Shown: piece by piece, positions 12,519 through 23,313 of the stretch
Layout of the letters: every line of letters starts with the position of its first letter
How positions within the stretch are numbered: position 1 is the first letter of the stretch
The notes under the pieces: model-generated
What the model was told of the DNA's origin: nothing
Database searches by the model: none
What the model saw: the letters and a program-made list of their open reading frames with translations, nothing else
NCBI RefSeq assembly: GCF_014859695.1
Contig: NZ_JACUTS010000004.1
Coordinates: 1 to 64,000, forward strand
Reading direction: 5' to 3'
Length of the DNA: 64,000 nucleotides
Source of the DNA: Sulfurimonas sp.
Lineage (GTDB): Bacteria > Campylobacterota > Campylobacteria > Campylobacterales > Sulfurimonadaceae
Made by a program: the position numbers and the translations under genes

Positions 12519-13154
12519 TTAATATGCTAGAGGTGTTTTTTTAACACGCTCATCTTCATGTGGTGTAATCGCGCCGAAGCCTTCAAACTCAAGCTGAGTT
12601 CCGGCTTTCATCTTATCAAGCGGCGTCAACATATCCTCATACATTACAAAATGCTCTCTCTGATCACTCGCATTTTCATACTCACCGCCATGCGTGATAG
12701 CAAGTTCTGGACAAACTTCCGCACAGTAGCCGCAGAAGATACAGCGACCCAGATTGATGCTGTATTCGCTAACCTCTTTGCGAGAGTTCTCATCGAGCTT
12801 AGTGTCGATTCTGATACAGTTAGAGATACAAATCTTCTCACAAAGTCCGCAACCGATACATCTCTCAGTATCTGACTCCCAAAGTCTTTTCATCTCATGA
12901 ACAGCTCTGTAACGTGGACCTATAGGCATTTTTTCAGCCGGATACTGCACCGTATGAGTGTCAAATTTAATCATCTCACGAAGTACAACCCAAAGACCGA
13001 CAAAAAGTTCGCCTCTGAAAGCTCTTTTTATAACTCTTTGAAATTTACCCCATCCGTCAGTTGGATAAGGCGCAATATCCACCATGTAGTAGTTGCTGTC
13101 TAATTCCGTAACATTTCTGTTGTTAAAATGCTCTTGTATATGTTCATTATGCAT
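12519..13154 (-). CDS. nuoI: NADH-quinone oxidoreductase subunit I
   Basis: Two 4Fe-4S motifs CIGCGLCEKICISNC and CIFCGYCAEVCP. Confidence 0.95.
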   Translation of the reverse strand: MHNEHIQEHFNNRNVTELDSNYYMVDIAPYPTDGWGKFQRVIKRAFRGELFVGLWVVLREMIKFDTHTVQYPAEKMPIGPRYRAVHEMKRLWESDTERCIGCGLCEKICISNCIRIDTKLDENSRKEVSEYSINLGRCIFCGYCAEVCPELAITHGGEYENASDQREHFVMYEDMLTPLDKMKAGTQLEFEGFGAITPHEDERVKKTPLAY

Positions 13155-13163
13155 ACTTACCCC

Positions 13164-14150
13164 TTACATCATTACTATTGCAGTTATAACTATATTTATC
13201 ATAGCTATAGGCATTAAAACTTTCCAACACAACCACATCAACTGGTCAGGTCTAACGTCAGGCCATGCGGCTCTTGTCCACAAGAAAAAGAAGAAGAAGA
13301 ATGCAACTTTAGCCAACAGCCCAAGTGCGCCTAAGAAGCTTCCGTCTCCATAACCACCCAAGAATAGAAGTGCCATAACAAAAGAGATAAAGAACATATT
13401 TGCATACTCGCCGATGAAGAAAAGACCCCATCTCATACCTGAGTATTCCGTTCCAAATCCGTCAATAATCTCATGGTCGTTTGCTATTAAGTGAAACGGT
13501 GTACGACCTGTTTCAGCAAATGCCGCTATCCAGAAAAGTACAAACGCAACAGGCTGAGACCAGAGTATCCAGTCCGTAATTCCGCCTGCTTGATACTCGT
13601 TAAAGTCGATAAGAGATAAAGAACCGACCATCATAACAGGTGCTAAAATCGATAATCCTGTAATAACCTCATAAGAGATAAATATAGCAGCTGCCCTTGC
13701 CGCTGAGAGCAAAGCGAACTTGTTTGCAGATGCCATACCTCCAAGAAGAGGACCATAAAGTCCCACACCCATAATTCCAAGAATATAAAGAATACCGATA
13801 TTGATGTCTGCTACAATCGGATGAACTTCGTATCCAAAAATCGTAAATGATGGTAAAAACGGGATAGCAGCTGCTGCCATAAAAGCAGTTGCCGCCGTAA
13901 TAACCGGTGCGATTTTAAAGATACGACCGACTACGTTGGCAGGGACAATATCCTCTTTTGTAAAGAGTTTAATACCATCCGCCGCAACCTGCAGGAGTCC
14001 AAAAGGTCCGACATTGACAGGTCCAAGACGACGCTGCATAAATGCAAGAACTTTTCTCTCAAAGTAGGTACCTATTCCCGCTAATGCAGAAAATATAAGT
14101 AAAATGACGACGATTTTAATAATCGTCTCAACAAAATATGCTGTTTCCAT
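13164..14150 (-). CDS. nuoH: NADH-quinone oxidoreductase subunit H
   Basis: 328 aa; ERKVLAFMQRRLGPVNVGPFGLLQ and ETGRTPFHLIANDHEIIDGFGTEYSGM. Confidence 0.95.
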   Translation of the reverse strand: METAYFVETIIKIVVILLIFSALAGIGTYFERKVLAFMQRRLGPVNVGPFGLLQVAADGIKLFTKEDIVPANVVGRIFKIAPVITAATAFMAAAAIPFLPSFTIFGYEVHPIVADINIGILYILGIMGVGLYGPLLGGMASANKFALLSAARAAAIFISYEVITGLSILAPVMMVGSLSLIDFNEYQAGGITDWILWSQPVAFVLFWIAAFAETGRTPFHLIANDHEIIDGFGTEYSGMRWGLFFIGEYANMFFISFVMALLFLGGYGDGSFLGALGLLAKVAFFFFFFLWTRAAWPDVRPDQLMWLCWKVLMPIAMINIVITAIVMM

Positions 14151-14153
14151 ATA

Positions 14154-16640
14154 TTACGCCCTTTCAATCGAAGCTGTTGCAAAGCGGTATGAGCTAAACA
14201 GAGCCTCTGTATTTAATTTAGAATCAAATGTCGGCAACAACACAATGTTACCGCTAATTTTATTGTCACTTACTATATTTGCCACAATTTCACCGCTTGC
14301 GCTCTTCACTCTCACGCTGTCTCCTTCGTTAAAATCAGATTTACTCAAGAACTCCTCACTCATGTAGACACCGCTTACCTCATCAAGATTGGTAGCTTTA
14401 TAGGTAAATGGAGTGAATTGTCTTACAGGATTTGCCATGTAGATAAGTGTTCCCTCTAGTTTTTCGTCGCTTATCACAGCAACAGACTCATCGCCGCTTT
14501 TTGCCGTAGCGATATTTTCCAATAGGTACCCGCGATGCTCCGTGCCGTCGTTATCGTAGTGGTTTGGAAGATTGTCAAACTCTTCTGCCCTAAACCCACT
14601 CTCAAGAGGAAGCATTTTCGTGTACTCAATAACAAGTTCAGCTTTTAAACCAAGCGCATTTGCAATGTCGTTTAACTCATATCCGTTATAACCGATTGCC
14701 GCATTTGTCGGGTTTACTCTTTTGTTGATGCTCGTAAGCGTTCCCTCTTGCTGATTAATAGCAGGCATATCCAAATCGCCATCGCCTAAAGCCGAGAGAG
14801 TAAAATCTCCCTTCGTGTTGTAGCCTACGGTATAAGAACCTGCCACTTCATCAAGCTCGCAGATAAGCGCAACGCCAAGAGTGTTTGTCAGGTTCGGTAT
14901 CATCGTAAGCTCAAACGCACTATATTTTTCAATAAGCGCTAAAAGACGAGCAAGATTTTTTGAGTTTGGATGAGTATAGAGGTCAGGTCCCGCAATCAAA
15001 GCAAACGTATCTTTTTTAGCAAGATTTTTCTCTAAATTTTCCATAAACTTCTCATCAGCACCTAAAATCTCTAAAAGACGGTTCTCATCAACTTCAACCT
15101 CTTTTGAAACCTTTTTAGGAACCATCTTTTTCTTCTCTTCCTCTACCTCTTCCTCTTCGCCGCTCTCTTCGTTTTTCTTCATAACTTTAACTATTTCGGT
15201 AATCTCTTCTTTGATTATCTCTTCAACCGTTATAGTTTTTGTAGAGTGAAACGATGCCAGATAAGAGACTATCTCGCTTGGAAGCTTCTCTTTATCAGCA
15301 AATAGATCAAGAATCAGATAGAGAACTGCTTCTTCTTGCAGGGGTGCATGATACACACTCATAATGCTTTTGCCAAATCCCTCAACAACAGGATCTTTTA
15401 CAGGGTGGAAGTAAAGACCCGCGCCCTTGTTTACTGTTATAGAGTTATTTAGAGCATAGCGTGCATTTGGATTGTCACTCTTAATAGCAGTTCCCACAGA
15501 GATAATAAAATTTGCGTTGTGTGTAGCTTCAAGATCGTAACCGTAGAGTTTTGTACCGCTGATTTCGCTGTAATTGTTTAAAAATGTCTGAAACGCTTTT
15601 GCTTCACTGTTTAGAAGTTTGTAGCCGAACTTCTCTTTTAGTTTTTGTAAAAGAAGAGCCTCTTCGTTTGTGATGGTAGATGTAAATTTGATAGTGTCTG
15701 CTTTTTTAAACGCTTCCAAAGCATTTGCAAATGCCGCTTCATCTTTACTCTTTACCTCGTTTTGATAATCAAATCCGTATCTTCCCGCACCGCAAAGTGA
15801 TACATAGTTCCACTCATTCATAACGCGGTAGATCTTCTCATCATTGTTTTCAATGCTTATATGTTTTACATCGTAATTTATTTGACATCCCGCAGAACAG
15901 TGTCCGCATGTTGCAGGAATTTGCTTCAGTTCCCATGCATTTGAAGTATAGATAAAGTGTGTATCAACAAGCGCTCCGACCGGACAAACCGCAGCACACT
16001 CGCCACAACTTGTACAATCAAGCATCTCTTCGCCGCTCGTTAAGCCGATAAGGGATTTGTTGAGTTTGTTCCACATAGCATACGCATCTTTTGGCATGTT
16101 CTCTTTATACTCTGCTTCAAGTGCATCTGCACCGCGCGGTACTGTTTTGAGCGAATTGTCACCTATCATATCTTTACATGCAGTGACACATCTCTCGCAA
16201 ACGATACATAGACCCGGATTATAGTGAATATGTCCCCAGTCAATATCGCTTCTATCTACATCTTTGACCGCATAGTGCTGTGCATCCACGCCCATCTCTA
16301 AAGTGTAGTTTTGAAGTTCACACTCGCCGGATTGATCACAAACACCGCACTCAAGAGGATGATTTACATCGTAAACCTCCATGATTGCGCGGCGCTCTTT
16401 GATAATATTTTCAGTCGATGTTACAACGCTCATGCCCTCTTTTGATTTTGCGTTACAAGCATACACCTGTTTGCCGTCGGCTTCAACAAGACAAAGACGA
16501 CATGCAAGTGTCGGGCTACATCTTGTTAAATAACAGATTGCCGGTATAAAGATATCGTTCGCGCGGGCAGCGTTGAGTATATACTCGCCCTCTTGAGTCT
16601 CTATCTCTCTTCCATCAATATTTATACTGATTTTACTCAT
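14154..16640 (-). CDS. nuoG: NADH-quinone oxidoreductase subunit G, second tandem paralogue
   Basis: 828 aa; N-terminal 2Fe-2S/His-Cys/4Fe-4S motifs as in NuoG, molybdopterin-oxidoreductase-like remainder, highly charged internal insertion. Confidence 0.9.
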   Translation of the reverse strand: MSKISINIDGREIETQEGEYILNAARANDIFIPAICYLTRCSPTLACRLCLVEADGKQVYACNAKSKEGMSVVTSTENIIKERRAIMEVYDVNHPLECGVCDQSGECELQNYTLEMGVDAQHYAVKDVDRSDIDWGHIHYNPGLCIVCERCVTACKDMIGDNSLKTVPRGADALEAEYKENMPKDAYAMWNKLNKSLIGLTSGEEMLDCTSCGECAAVCPVGALVDTHFIYTSNAWELKQIPATCGHCSAGCQINYDVKHISIENNDEKIYRVMNEWNYVSLCGAGRYGFDYQNEVKSKDEAAFANALEAFKKADTIKFTSTITNEEALLLQKLKEKFGYKLLNSEAKAFQTFLNNYSEISGTKLYGYDLEATHNANFIISVGTAIKSDNPNARYALNNSITVNKGAGLYFHPVKDPVVEGFGKSIMSVYHAPLQEEAVLYLILDLFADKEKLPSEIVSYLASFHSTKTITVEEIIKEEITEIVKVMKKNEESGEEEEVEEEKKKMVPKKVSKEVEVDENRLLEILGADEKFMENLEKNLAKKDTFALIAGPDLYTHPNSKNLARLLALIEKYSAFELTMIPNLTNTLGVALICELDEVAGSYTVGYNTKGDFTLSALGDGDLDMPAINQQEGTLTSINKRVNPTNAAIGYNGYELNDIANALGLKAELVIEYTKMLPLESGFRAEEFDNLPNHYDNDGTEHRGYLLENIATAKSGDESVAVISDEKLEGTLIYMANPVRQFTPFTYKATNLDEVSGVYMSEEFLSKSDFNEGDSVRVKSASGEIVANIVSDNKISGNIVLLPTFDSKLNTEALFSSYRFATASIERA

Positions 16641-18892
16641 TACATTACTCTCACTATCTTGGATTTTTCAAATCTATATCTACCTGCATCTACACTTATA
16701 TCAAAGGTAGGATTAAGCGCTACAGTTCCTTTTAGTTCGCTATCTAGCTTGAATTTTCTTTGGATTTTTGTTTTAGCAAAGCTAATCTCAACCATATCTC
16801 CATCCGAAATTCTAGCAGCTACGCTAAACTGTGCAGAGCCGTGCAGGAAGTTATCCTTAGGAAGCTGCTCCGCTTTTAGGGTGTAGTTGTTAAACTGAAG
16901 CACAGGATCACATTGGTAGATGATGGTACCGTTAAACTCAGGCAGATCATCAAGCTCTTCCAATTCTCCGTTTGCTTCAAGAGCAACCTCATCAAGCAGA
17001 TATCCGCGGTTATCTTCGCCCAGAGGAGATAAAAAGTTCTCTAAATCATCAAATGCAATCCCTTTAAATCCAGCCTCTCTCCTAAGCTCTTGCGTATAGT
17101 GGGTGGTCTCATCTTTATGGACTCCCAACGCTTTTGCTAAGTCATTGAGCGTGTATCCGCTGAAGTGCAGCGCAACGTTTGTCGGAAGCACTCTATTGTC
17201 AATGCTTACAACCGTTCCCTCTTGCTGATTAAGGGCAGGTATCGCCAAGTCGGCACTGCCAAGAGAAGAGATAACAAAGTCGCCCTTTGCGTTATATCCC
17301 ACTACGTTTTCTATATTCTCATCGCGCTCAAGCGTATTGATAAGCGATACGCCAAGGGTATTTGCCTCACGAGGAACTACCACCAAAGAGAAATCGCTGT
17401 ACTTCTCAATAAGCGCCGCCAGCATTGCTATATTGCCCGCTCTCTCATGCGCAATAAGATCGTTGCCGATGATAAGTACTCGCTTTTTTGCTCTTGTGAA
17501 AGATTTACTCATATAGGAGAGTTCCTCTTCGCCGATATTTGTCTCAGCGTAGATGTAACCAAGATCAAGATCATCAAAAAATGCTCTCTCGCTCTCGGTT
17601 AAATCAGCATCTTTGAGTATCTCATAAGCCAGAAGCGCCATAACGCCCTCTTCCGTTCCAACTTCATACTTCATCATCTGCGTTATGACGTTTTGCATGA
17701 GCACATCTTCCATGGGGTGCGCATAAACAATTTTTGCACCGTTATGTTTTGAAGCCGTTGTAAGTGCATATCTCACGCCCGGATTGTCCGTTGCTATTCT
17801 GCTACCTATAACGATTGCCGCATCTGAGTGCTTAATCGCATCAAGAGAACCGCTGTGGTGAAGTTTTCCGCTAAGAGAGCCGTATGACTTCATAAATTCG
17901 CCAAAGAGTCTTGCATCTTCATTGAAGAGCTTGATTCCCAACTTCTCTTTTAAAAGCTGTAAAATATGCGCCTCTTCATTTGTAATAATAGAAGAGAAAC
18001 GGATTGCTTTTGCATTCTCAATCGCCTTGAGTGCTAACTCAAAAGAGTTCGCTTCACTACTCTGTTTGTTGTCAAAATCAAAGCCGAATCGTCCTGCCCC
18101 GCAAAGCGACGTAAATTCAAAGTTGTTTTTTACTCTAAATATCTCATCTGCACCGTTAATGGCGCTGTGTCTTGTCTCATACTCCAGTGGGCATCCCGCC
18201 GAGCAGTGAGCACATGTTGCAGGAACGCGTTCTAGCTCCCATGCATTTGCCCTATAGCGAAAACCGCTGCTTGTCAGTGCGCCCACAGGACATACGGCTA
18301 TACACTCTCCGCAGAAAGTACAATCAAGCATCTCGCTGTTTTTTGGGATAATAGTTGAGCTGTATCCGCCGAATTTAACCTCTATGGCATCATCACCGAT
18401 AACCTCATTGCAGACATGAACACACTTTTCGCACATAATACAGAGTGAAGGTTCATAATCTATAAGTCCCCAATGTTTAATCTCTCTAAGCTGATCACGA
18501 GCTGAAAAATTTTGGCGTTCTACACTAAACTCCAACGTTTTATTTTGAAGGTCACACTCTCCTGATTTATCGCAAACACCGCACTCAAGAGGATGGTTTA
18601 CATCATAAAGCTTCATGATGTTTACTCTCTCGTTTTGCAGCGCATCGTTATTTGTAGTTATCTCTATACCCTCGGTCGGAGGCGTGTTACAGCTTAAAAC
18701 AAATCCGTCTACACCGTTTGCTTCAACAACACACATGCGGCAAGATGCACATGGGGAAGTTTTAGAGATATAGCACATAGTAGGTATATAGATTCCGTTT
18801 TTGCGGGCAACCGTCAGTATAGTCTCGCCCTTTTGAGCTTGGACTTGGATACCGTCAATTGTAAAATTAATTATTTTATTCATAGCATCCAT
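16640..18892 (-). CDS. nuoG: NADH-quinone oxidoreductase subunit G, first tandem paralogue
   Basis: 750 aa; collinear Cys motifs with the downstream paralogue (HPLECGVCDKSGECDLQN, CTFCGECIAVCPVGAL). Confidence 0.9.
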   Translation of the reverse strand: MDAMNKIINFTIDGIQVQAQKGETILTVARKNGIYIPTMCYISKTSPCASCRMCVVEANGVDGFVLSCNTPPTEGIEITTNNDALQNERVNIMKLYDVNHPLECGVCDKSGECDLQNKTLEFSVERQNFSARDQLREIKHWGLIDYEPSLCIMCEKCVHVCNEVIGDDAIEVKFGGYSSTIIPKNSEMLDCTFCGECIAVCPVGALTSSGFRYRANAWELERVPATCAHCSAGCPLEYETRHSAINGADEIFRVKNNFEFTSLCGAGRFGFDFDNKQSSEANSFELALKAIENAKAIRFSSIITNEEAHILQLLKEKLGIKLFNEDARLFGEFMKSYGSLSGKLHHSGSLDAIKHSDAAIVIGSRIATDNPGVRYALTTASKHNGAKIVYAHPMEDVLMQNVITQMMKYEVGTEEGVMALLAYEILKDADLTESERAFFDDLDLGYIYAETNIGEEELSYMSKSFTRAKKRVLIIGNDLIAHERAGNIAMLAALIEKYSDFSLVVVPREANTLGVSLINTLERDENIENVVGYNAKGDFVISSLGSADLAIPALNQQEGTVVSIDNRVLPTNVALHFSGYTLNDLAKALGVHKDETTHYTQELRREAGFKGIAFDDLENFLSPLGEDNRGYLLDEVALEANGELEELDDLPEFNGTIIYQCDPVLQFNNYTLKAEQLPKDNFLHGSAQFSVAARISDGDMVEISFAKTKIQRKFKLDSELKGTVALNPTFDISVDAGRYRFEKSKIVRVM

Positions 18893-18895
18893 CCT

Positions 18896-20929
18896 TTACG
18901 CCTGCACCATTGCGATATAGTAACAGCGCATGCATCTCTCTGCTTCACTCATTGCCTCTTCTTGAGTAAAACCTAGTTTTACCTCTTTGTTGTTGTATTT
19001 TCTATCTTCAGCATCAAGAACTGTAGAGTGCTGGCGAGGTATGCCCGGTAGCCATCCGGTAACTTTCTCTTTTTTATCGTAAACGCGAAGTTTTCTTAAG
19101 TGGTCTTCCATAATCTCATCATCACTTAAACTAACCTCTCCACTCTGAACATAGCGCGCCATAACAGAAGCCGCGCGTTTTGCCTGTCCTACGGCATTTA
19201 CAATCGTCATAGGTCCATATTCACAATCCCCTGAGGCAAAAATACCCTTACGGGATGTCATATAATCTTTGCCGTTTGTCTTAATGGTAGCCCATGAGGT
19301 TTTCTCAATCTCCCACTCTTCGGGGAGAAGCTCCAAATCAGCCGACTGAGAAACCGCAGGAATAATATAATCCGCCTCTATCTCATAAGAAGCACCCTCG
19401 ATTTTTACAAGCTCTGCGCGTCCTCCGTTTGGATCAGGAACAAGCTCAAACTTGTCTACCAAAAGAGATTTTAAGAGATTGTCCTCATCTCTCATCTGTG
19501 CAACTGCTGAGTGAAAAAGGAACTCAACGCCCTCTTCTACCGCCTCGTGATACTCTTCATAGGTAGTATTTTTAATAATTGTTTTTTCATCTCTTCGGTA
19601 AATCATATAAACTTTTTTCGCATTGGCACGGATTGCACAGCGAACAACGTCCATAGATGTAAAACCGCCGCCGACGCACACAAGAATTTTACCTGTTAAA
19701 TCAACATAATCAGTAGTTAAAAGATTCTCTTCTTGCTCGGCTTTTGTGATTGTATAGCCATACTTCTCATAAAGATTTACTTTGTCCAAAAAGTCGATTG
19801 CGCCCCAGTAACCTTTTATTTCAGGTCTCTCGTTATCACAATATACTTTTTTAGAGATTCTTGTACCCGTTGCAACCATTGTCGCATCATACTCACTCTC
19901 AAATCTTCTCATATCATCAGCGTTGATTTTAGAGTTTACTAAAAAATTAACACCCATATCTTTGACACACTCAATATCTTTGTTATATTTGTCAATCGGC
20001 ATTCTGTATTCAGGAACACCAACGGCAACTTCCCCGCCAAGCACCGGAAGTTCTTCGTAAACATCAACTTCTATGCCCTCAGCAGCAAGATAGTAAGCGG
20101 TTGTAAGACCTGCAGGACCTGCACCGATAACAGCAACTCTTTTACCGATGCTTGGTTTTTTCTCCATCGGATGAAAGAAATCATATCCGTGATCAGTCTC
20201 CCAATCGGCACCTAAACGCTTAAGCGACATAATCGATATGGGCTCATCAAGATTTGTACGACGGCATGCATCCTCACATGGATGTGGACAGACACGACCG
20301 CAAACGTGCGCAAGAGGCATAGTTTGACGCGTTGCCATAAGCGAATCGTCCATTCGTAAATCTCTTACGCCCTCAATGTAGGCAGGAATATCTACATGAG
20401 AAGGACAGGCATCGGTACACGGCGCAGTTATCTTTGCAATATAGCCAATCTCATCACCATAATGCTTAGAAGGCTTCTGCTCGTTTATGCACTCCATAAA
20501 AACATCTTCAAAGTGCTTCATTAGATCAATAATCGGATTTGGAACAGTTTTGCCAATCTCACATTTTGAAGTGATTTGCATACTTTTACCGATCTCCCTT
20601 AGATGGTCCAAATCAGCTACACTTCCCTCACCGCGAGCGATTTTATCGAGCTGGTCATATAAAATACGTCCGCCCCAACGCCCAGGTGCACATCTCCCGC
20701 ATGCCTCAGAATACTCCTGATACTGTGCAGCGTACTCCATAGCCAAACGGATTACGTCTACATCTTCATCAAAAAGCGCCACACCGTCCCAGCCTATAAA
20801 AGCTTTGGACTCTCTATGGCTGTCATACTGTGCAGGCAGGTTGTAAGCTGATTCTTCCCACTCCTCTTGCGGCTTGTTAATATTGTTTATAAACTCACCG
20901 TTCCAAGTAGAAAAATATACTTTACTCAA
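18896..20929 (-). CDS. Fusion of a NuoF C-terminal-like Fe-S domain and GltD-like FAD/NAD(P) oxidoreductase
   Basis: SEACGRCAPGRWGG (NuoF-like) followed by CTDACPSHVDIPAYI, CGRVCPHPCEDACRR, GKRVAVIGAGPAGLTTAYYLA and ILVCVGGGFTSMDVVRCA; inside the nuo operon. Confidence 0.85.
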   Translation of the reverse strand: MSKVYFSTWNGEFINNINKPQEEWEESAYNLPAQYDSHRESKAFIGWDGVALFDEDVDVIRLAMEYAAQYQEYSEACGRCAPGRWGGRILYDQLDKIARGEGSVADLDHLREIGKSMQITSKCEIGKTVPNPIIDLMKHFEDVFMECINEQKPSKHYGDEIGYIAKITAPCTDACPSHVDIPAYIEGVRDLRMDDSLMATRQTMPLAHVCGRVCPHPCEDACRRTNLDEPISIMSLKRLGADWETDHGYDFFHPMEKKPSIGKRVAVIGAGPAGLTTAYYLAAEGIEVDVYEELPVLGGEVAVGVPEYRMPIDKYNKDIECVKDMGVNFLVNSKINADDMRRFESEYDATMVATGTRISKKVYCDNERPEIKGYWGAIDFLDKVNLYEKYGYTITKAEQEENLLTTDYVDLTGKILVCVGGGFTSMDVVRCAIRANAKKVYMIYRRDEKTIIKNTTYEEYHEAVEEGVEFLFHSAVAQMRDEDNLLKSLLVDKFELVPDPNGGRAELVKIEGASYEIEADYIIPAVSQSADLELLPEEWEIEKTSWATIKTNGKDYMTSRKGIFASGDCEYGPMTIVNAVGQAKRAASVMARYVQSGEVSLSDDEIMEDHLRKLRVYDKKEKVTGWLPGIPRQHSTVLDAEDRKYNNKEVKLGFTQEEAMSEAERCMRCYYIAMVQA

Positions 20930-20943
20930 AATTCAAATCCCAC

Positions 20944-21165
20944 TTATTTTTTTGTTACGATAGTCCAGTCGACTTCGTTGAACTTTAAAGAGTTTAACAA
21001 CTCATATCCGCACTCTTTTACCAAATCAGCTGATTTTTGAATAGGTGAAAAATCACCTATCTCAAATAAAAAAATTGCAACTTCTCCCGCTTTGTGAGAT
21101 GCTAAAATCTCTCTCATGCGAGGCTCAAAACCATCTTTTAAATGTCTTAAATCATATCTTTTCAT
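20944..21165 (-). CDS. NuoE-position small protein (epsilonproteobacterial complex I accessory)
   Basis: Start re-set to MKRYDLRHLKDGFEPR (ORF track start 21183). Lies between nuoD and the NuoF/GltD fusion; resembles Campylobacter Cj1575-type proteins by position and size. Confidence 0.7.
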   Translation of the reverse strand: MKRYDLRHLKDGFEPRMREILASHKAGEVAIFLFEIGDFSPIQKSADLVKECGYELLNSLKFNEVDWTIVTKK

Positions 21166-21259
21166 ATATATCTCCTTTTGCAAAGAAGTGAATTCTTTGC
21201 AAAATTCCCCTCACTAAAGCTACATCTAGCGATGAGAGAAAAATTATTAAAATTTTTCA

Positions 21260-22498
21260 TTAGCGGTCTACCTCTCCAAATACGATATTAGTCGTACCGA
21301 TAATCGAAACAACATCTGGAATATAGTGACCCGGCAGAAGGTCTGTTAAAATCCCCGTGTGCCAGAATGAGGGCGCGCGAAGTTTTAGTCTGTACGGGTA
21401 CGGTCCGCCTTGAGAGTTGATGAAAAAACCAAGTTCTCCTTTTGGGGACTCGGTTGCCACATAAACCTCTCCAACAGGAGGTCTCATGCCTTGTGTGACA
21501 AGAACAAAGTGCTGCATCAAAGAGTAGTTTTGCGTCATGATGTCAAGCTTTGGAGCAGAGACATATTTCGGCGCATGAGCCATTAGCTCAGTCTGTCCCT
21601 CTTTTACCGTCTTCTCATACATGTCGATTGTCTGGTAAAGAATCTTTGCAGACTCTCTCATCTCTTCCATGTACATTCTATATCTTGCAAAGTTGTCGCC
21701 TTTGTCTGAGTAAGGAACTCTGAACTCTACTTCATCGTAAAGCTCATACGGCTCCTCTTTACGGATATCCCAAGCAACGCCTGACGCTCTAAGCATAGGA
21801 CCTGAACAACCCCATGAAAGAGCCATCTCTTTTGAGATTGTTCCCACCTCTTCCATTCTCATAAGCCAGATACGGTTAGTATCAAGAAGATCTTCATAAT
21901 CTTTGATATTTGCAGGAAGCTTATCCAAAAATGTTCTTAGCTGAGTTATAAAACTCTCTTGAATATCCAAAGGAACCCCGCCGATACGGATAGCCGCATG
22001 CGTAAGTCTCGCGCCACAATACCCCTCGATGATGTCCATAAGATACTCTCTCTCGCGGAAAGCAAAAAGAAAAACAGTCATAGCACCGATATCAAGAGCC
22101 GTAGTTGCCAGCCAGAAAAGGTGTGACATGATACGGTTAATCTCAAGAAGCATCATACGGATAACTTTTGCACGGCGAGGCACTTCAAGACCTATAAGTC
22201 TCTCAACTGCCAGAGCAAATCCGTAATTGTTTGAAGATGATGCGATGTAATCCATACGGTCGGTTGTAGGCATAAACTCGTTATAGATCATATTTTCAGC
22301 CATCTTCTCCATACCGCGGTGAAGATACCCTATATCCGGATGAGCTTTTACTATCATCTCTTGTTGAAGATGGAGCATTAAACGTAACTGTCCGTGAGCA
22401 GAGGGATGCTGAGGACCGAAGTTTAAAATCATCTCATTGTCTTCTCTATCAAACGTGATATTTTCAAAAAATGGGCTTAATCTGTTTTTTACTTGCAT
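21260..22498 (-). CDS. nuoD: NADH-quinone oxidoreductase subunit D
   Basis: 412 aa; [31 protein letters not shown]. Confidence 0.95.
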   Translation of the reverse strand: MQVKNRLSPFFENITFDREDNEMILNFGPQHPSAHGQLRLMLHLQQEMIVKAHPDIGYLHRGMEKMAENMIYNEFMPTTDRMDYIASSSNNYGFALAVERLIGLEVPRRAKVIRMMLLEINRIMSHLFWLATTALDIGAMTVFLFAFREREYLMDIIEGYCGARLTHAAIRIGGVPLDIQESFITQLRTFLDKLPANIKDYEDLLDTNRIWLMRMEEVGTISKEMALSWGCSGPMLRASGVAWDIRKEEPYELYDEVEFRVPYSDKGDNFARYRMYMEEMRESAKILYQTIDMYEKTVKEGQTELMAHAPKYVSAPKLDIMTQNYSLMQHFVLVTQGMRPPVGEVYVATESPKGELGFFINSQGGPYPYRLKLRAPSFWHTGILTDLLPGHYIPDVVSIIGTTNIVFGEVDR

Positions 22499-22506
22499 GG
22501 TACTCC

Positions 22507-23313
22507 CTATCTTTGAGGGTCGTCAATAACGACCGAATCTTTTTTATCGAATTTTTTAATCATGAAAACACCACCCTCTTCTTGATAGTTCTGCTCATTT
22601 TTAGGCTCATTACCAGTGATTTTGGTTCCCTTAGGCACTTCATGTCCAAGACGTGCAAATCTCTCGCTGTCGTAGCGGTCAACTTTTGCAGTATCTCGAA
22701 GTTCAGGCCCGATAATATCGCGTGCCTCTTTGCCGTAAATCTTGTCAACTTCATACCACGCAGCAAACTCATCGCCTTGCAATGGATATGTTTTTAGAAG
22801 CGGATGTCCCTGCCAATCGTAAGGCATAAGAATTCTTTTCATAAACGGATGTCCGTTTGCTTCGATGCCGAACATGTCAAACATCTCACGCTCAGACCAG
22901 TCAGCAGAGCGGAAAAGTTTCTCTACAGAGTTTACAGCCTCGCCTTTGTTGATAAACATTTTAATGCGCAGACGCTTGCGTTTGTTCATGCTTAGCATCT
23001 GGTAAAAAATCTCAAAACCGCCACTCTTTGCAAGCCAGTCAATCGCGCTCATCTCGCTTAGCTGCGTATATTCACATCTGTCTCTTAAGAGTTCTAAAAC
23101 TTTATAGTTATCCTCTGGCTTGATGAAAACAACCATCTGACCTACTTGTATATATGCGTCAAGAACTTCTACTTTTGCTTTTATAGCCTCTAAATCATGA
23201 GCAAACACCTCATCATCTTCAACAGAAAATTTCGGCACTTGAGGTGACACATAAAATCTGTCCGTGTAGTACGCTTTTTTCTGTACATCGTCTTTAGGTT
23301 TATAAGCTCTCAT
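22507..23313 (-). CDS. nuoC: NADH-quinone oxidoreductase subunit C
   Basis: 268 aa; [42 protein letters not shown]. Confidence 0.95.
   Translation of the reverse strand: MRAYKPKDDVQKKAYYTDRFYVSPQVPKFSVEDDEVFAHDLEAIKAKVEVLDAYIQVGQMVVFIKPEDNYKVLELLRDRCEYTQLSEMSAIDWLAKSGGFEIFYQMLSMNKRKRLRIKMFINKGEAVNSVEKLFRSADWSEREMFDMFGIEANGHPFMKRILMPYDWQGHPLLKTYPLQGDEFAAWYEVDKIYGKEARDIIGPELRDTAKVDRYDSERFARLGHEVPKGTKITGNEPKNEQNYQEEGGVFMIKKFDKKDSVVIDDPQR

Noticed and set aside
13265-13310. AAG-rich run suggesting a microsatellite
   Set aside because: It encodes the Phe-rich segment of NuoH (VAFFFFFFLWTRA) on the minus strand; ordinary coding sequence.
17165-17602. 145-aa plus-strand ORF over the first nuoG
   Set aside because: Antisense to a strongly supported NuoG coding region.
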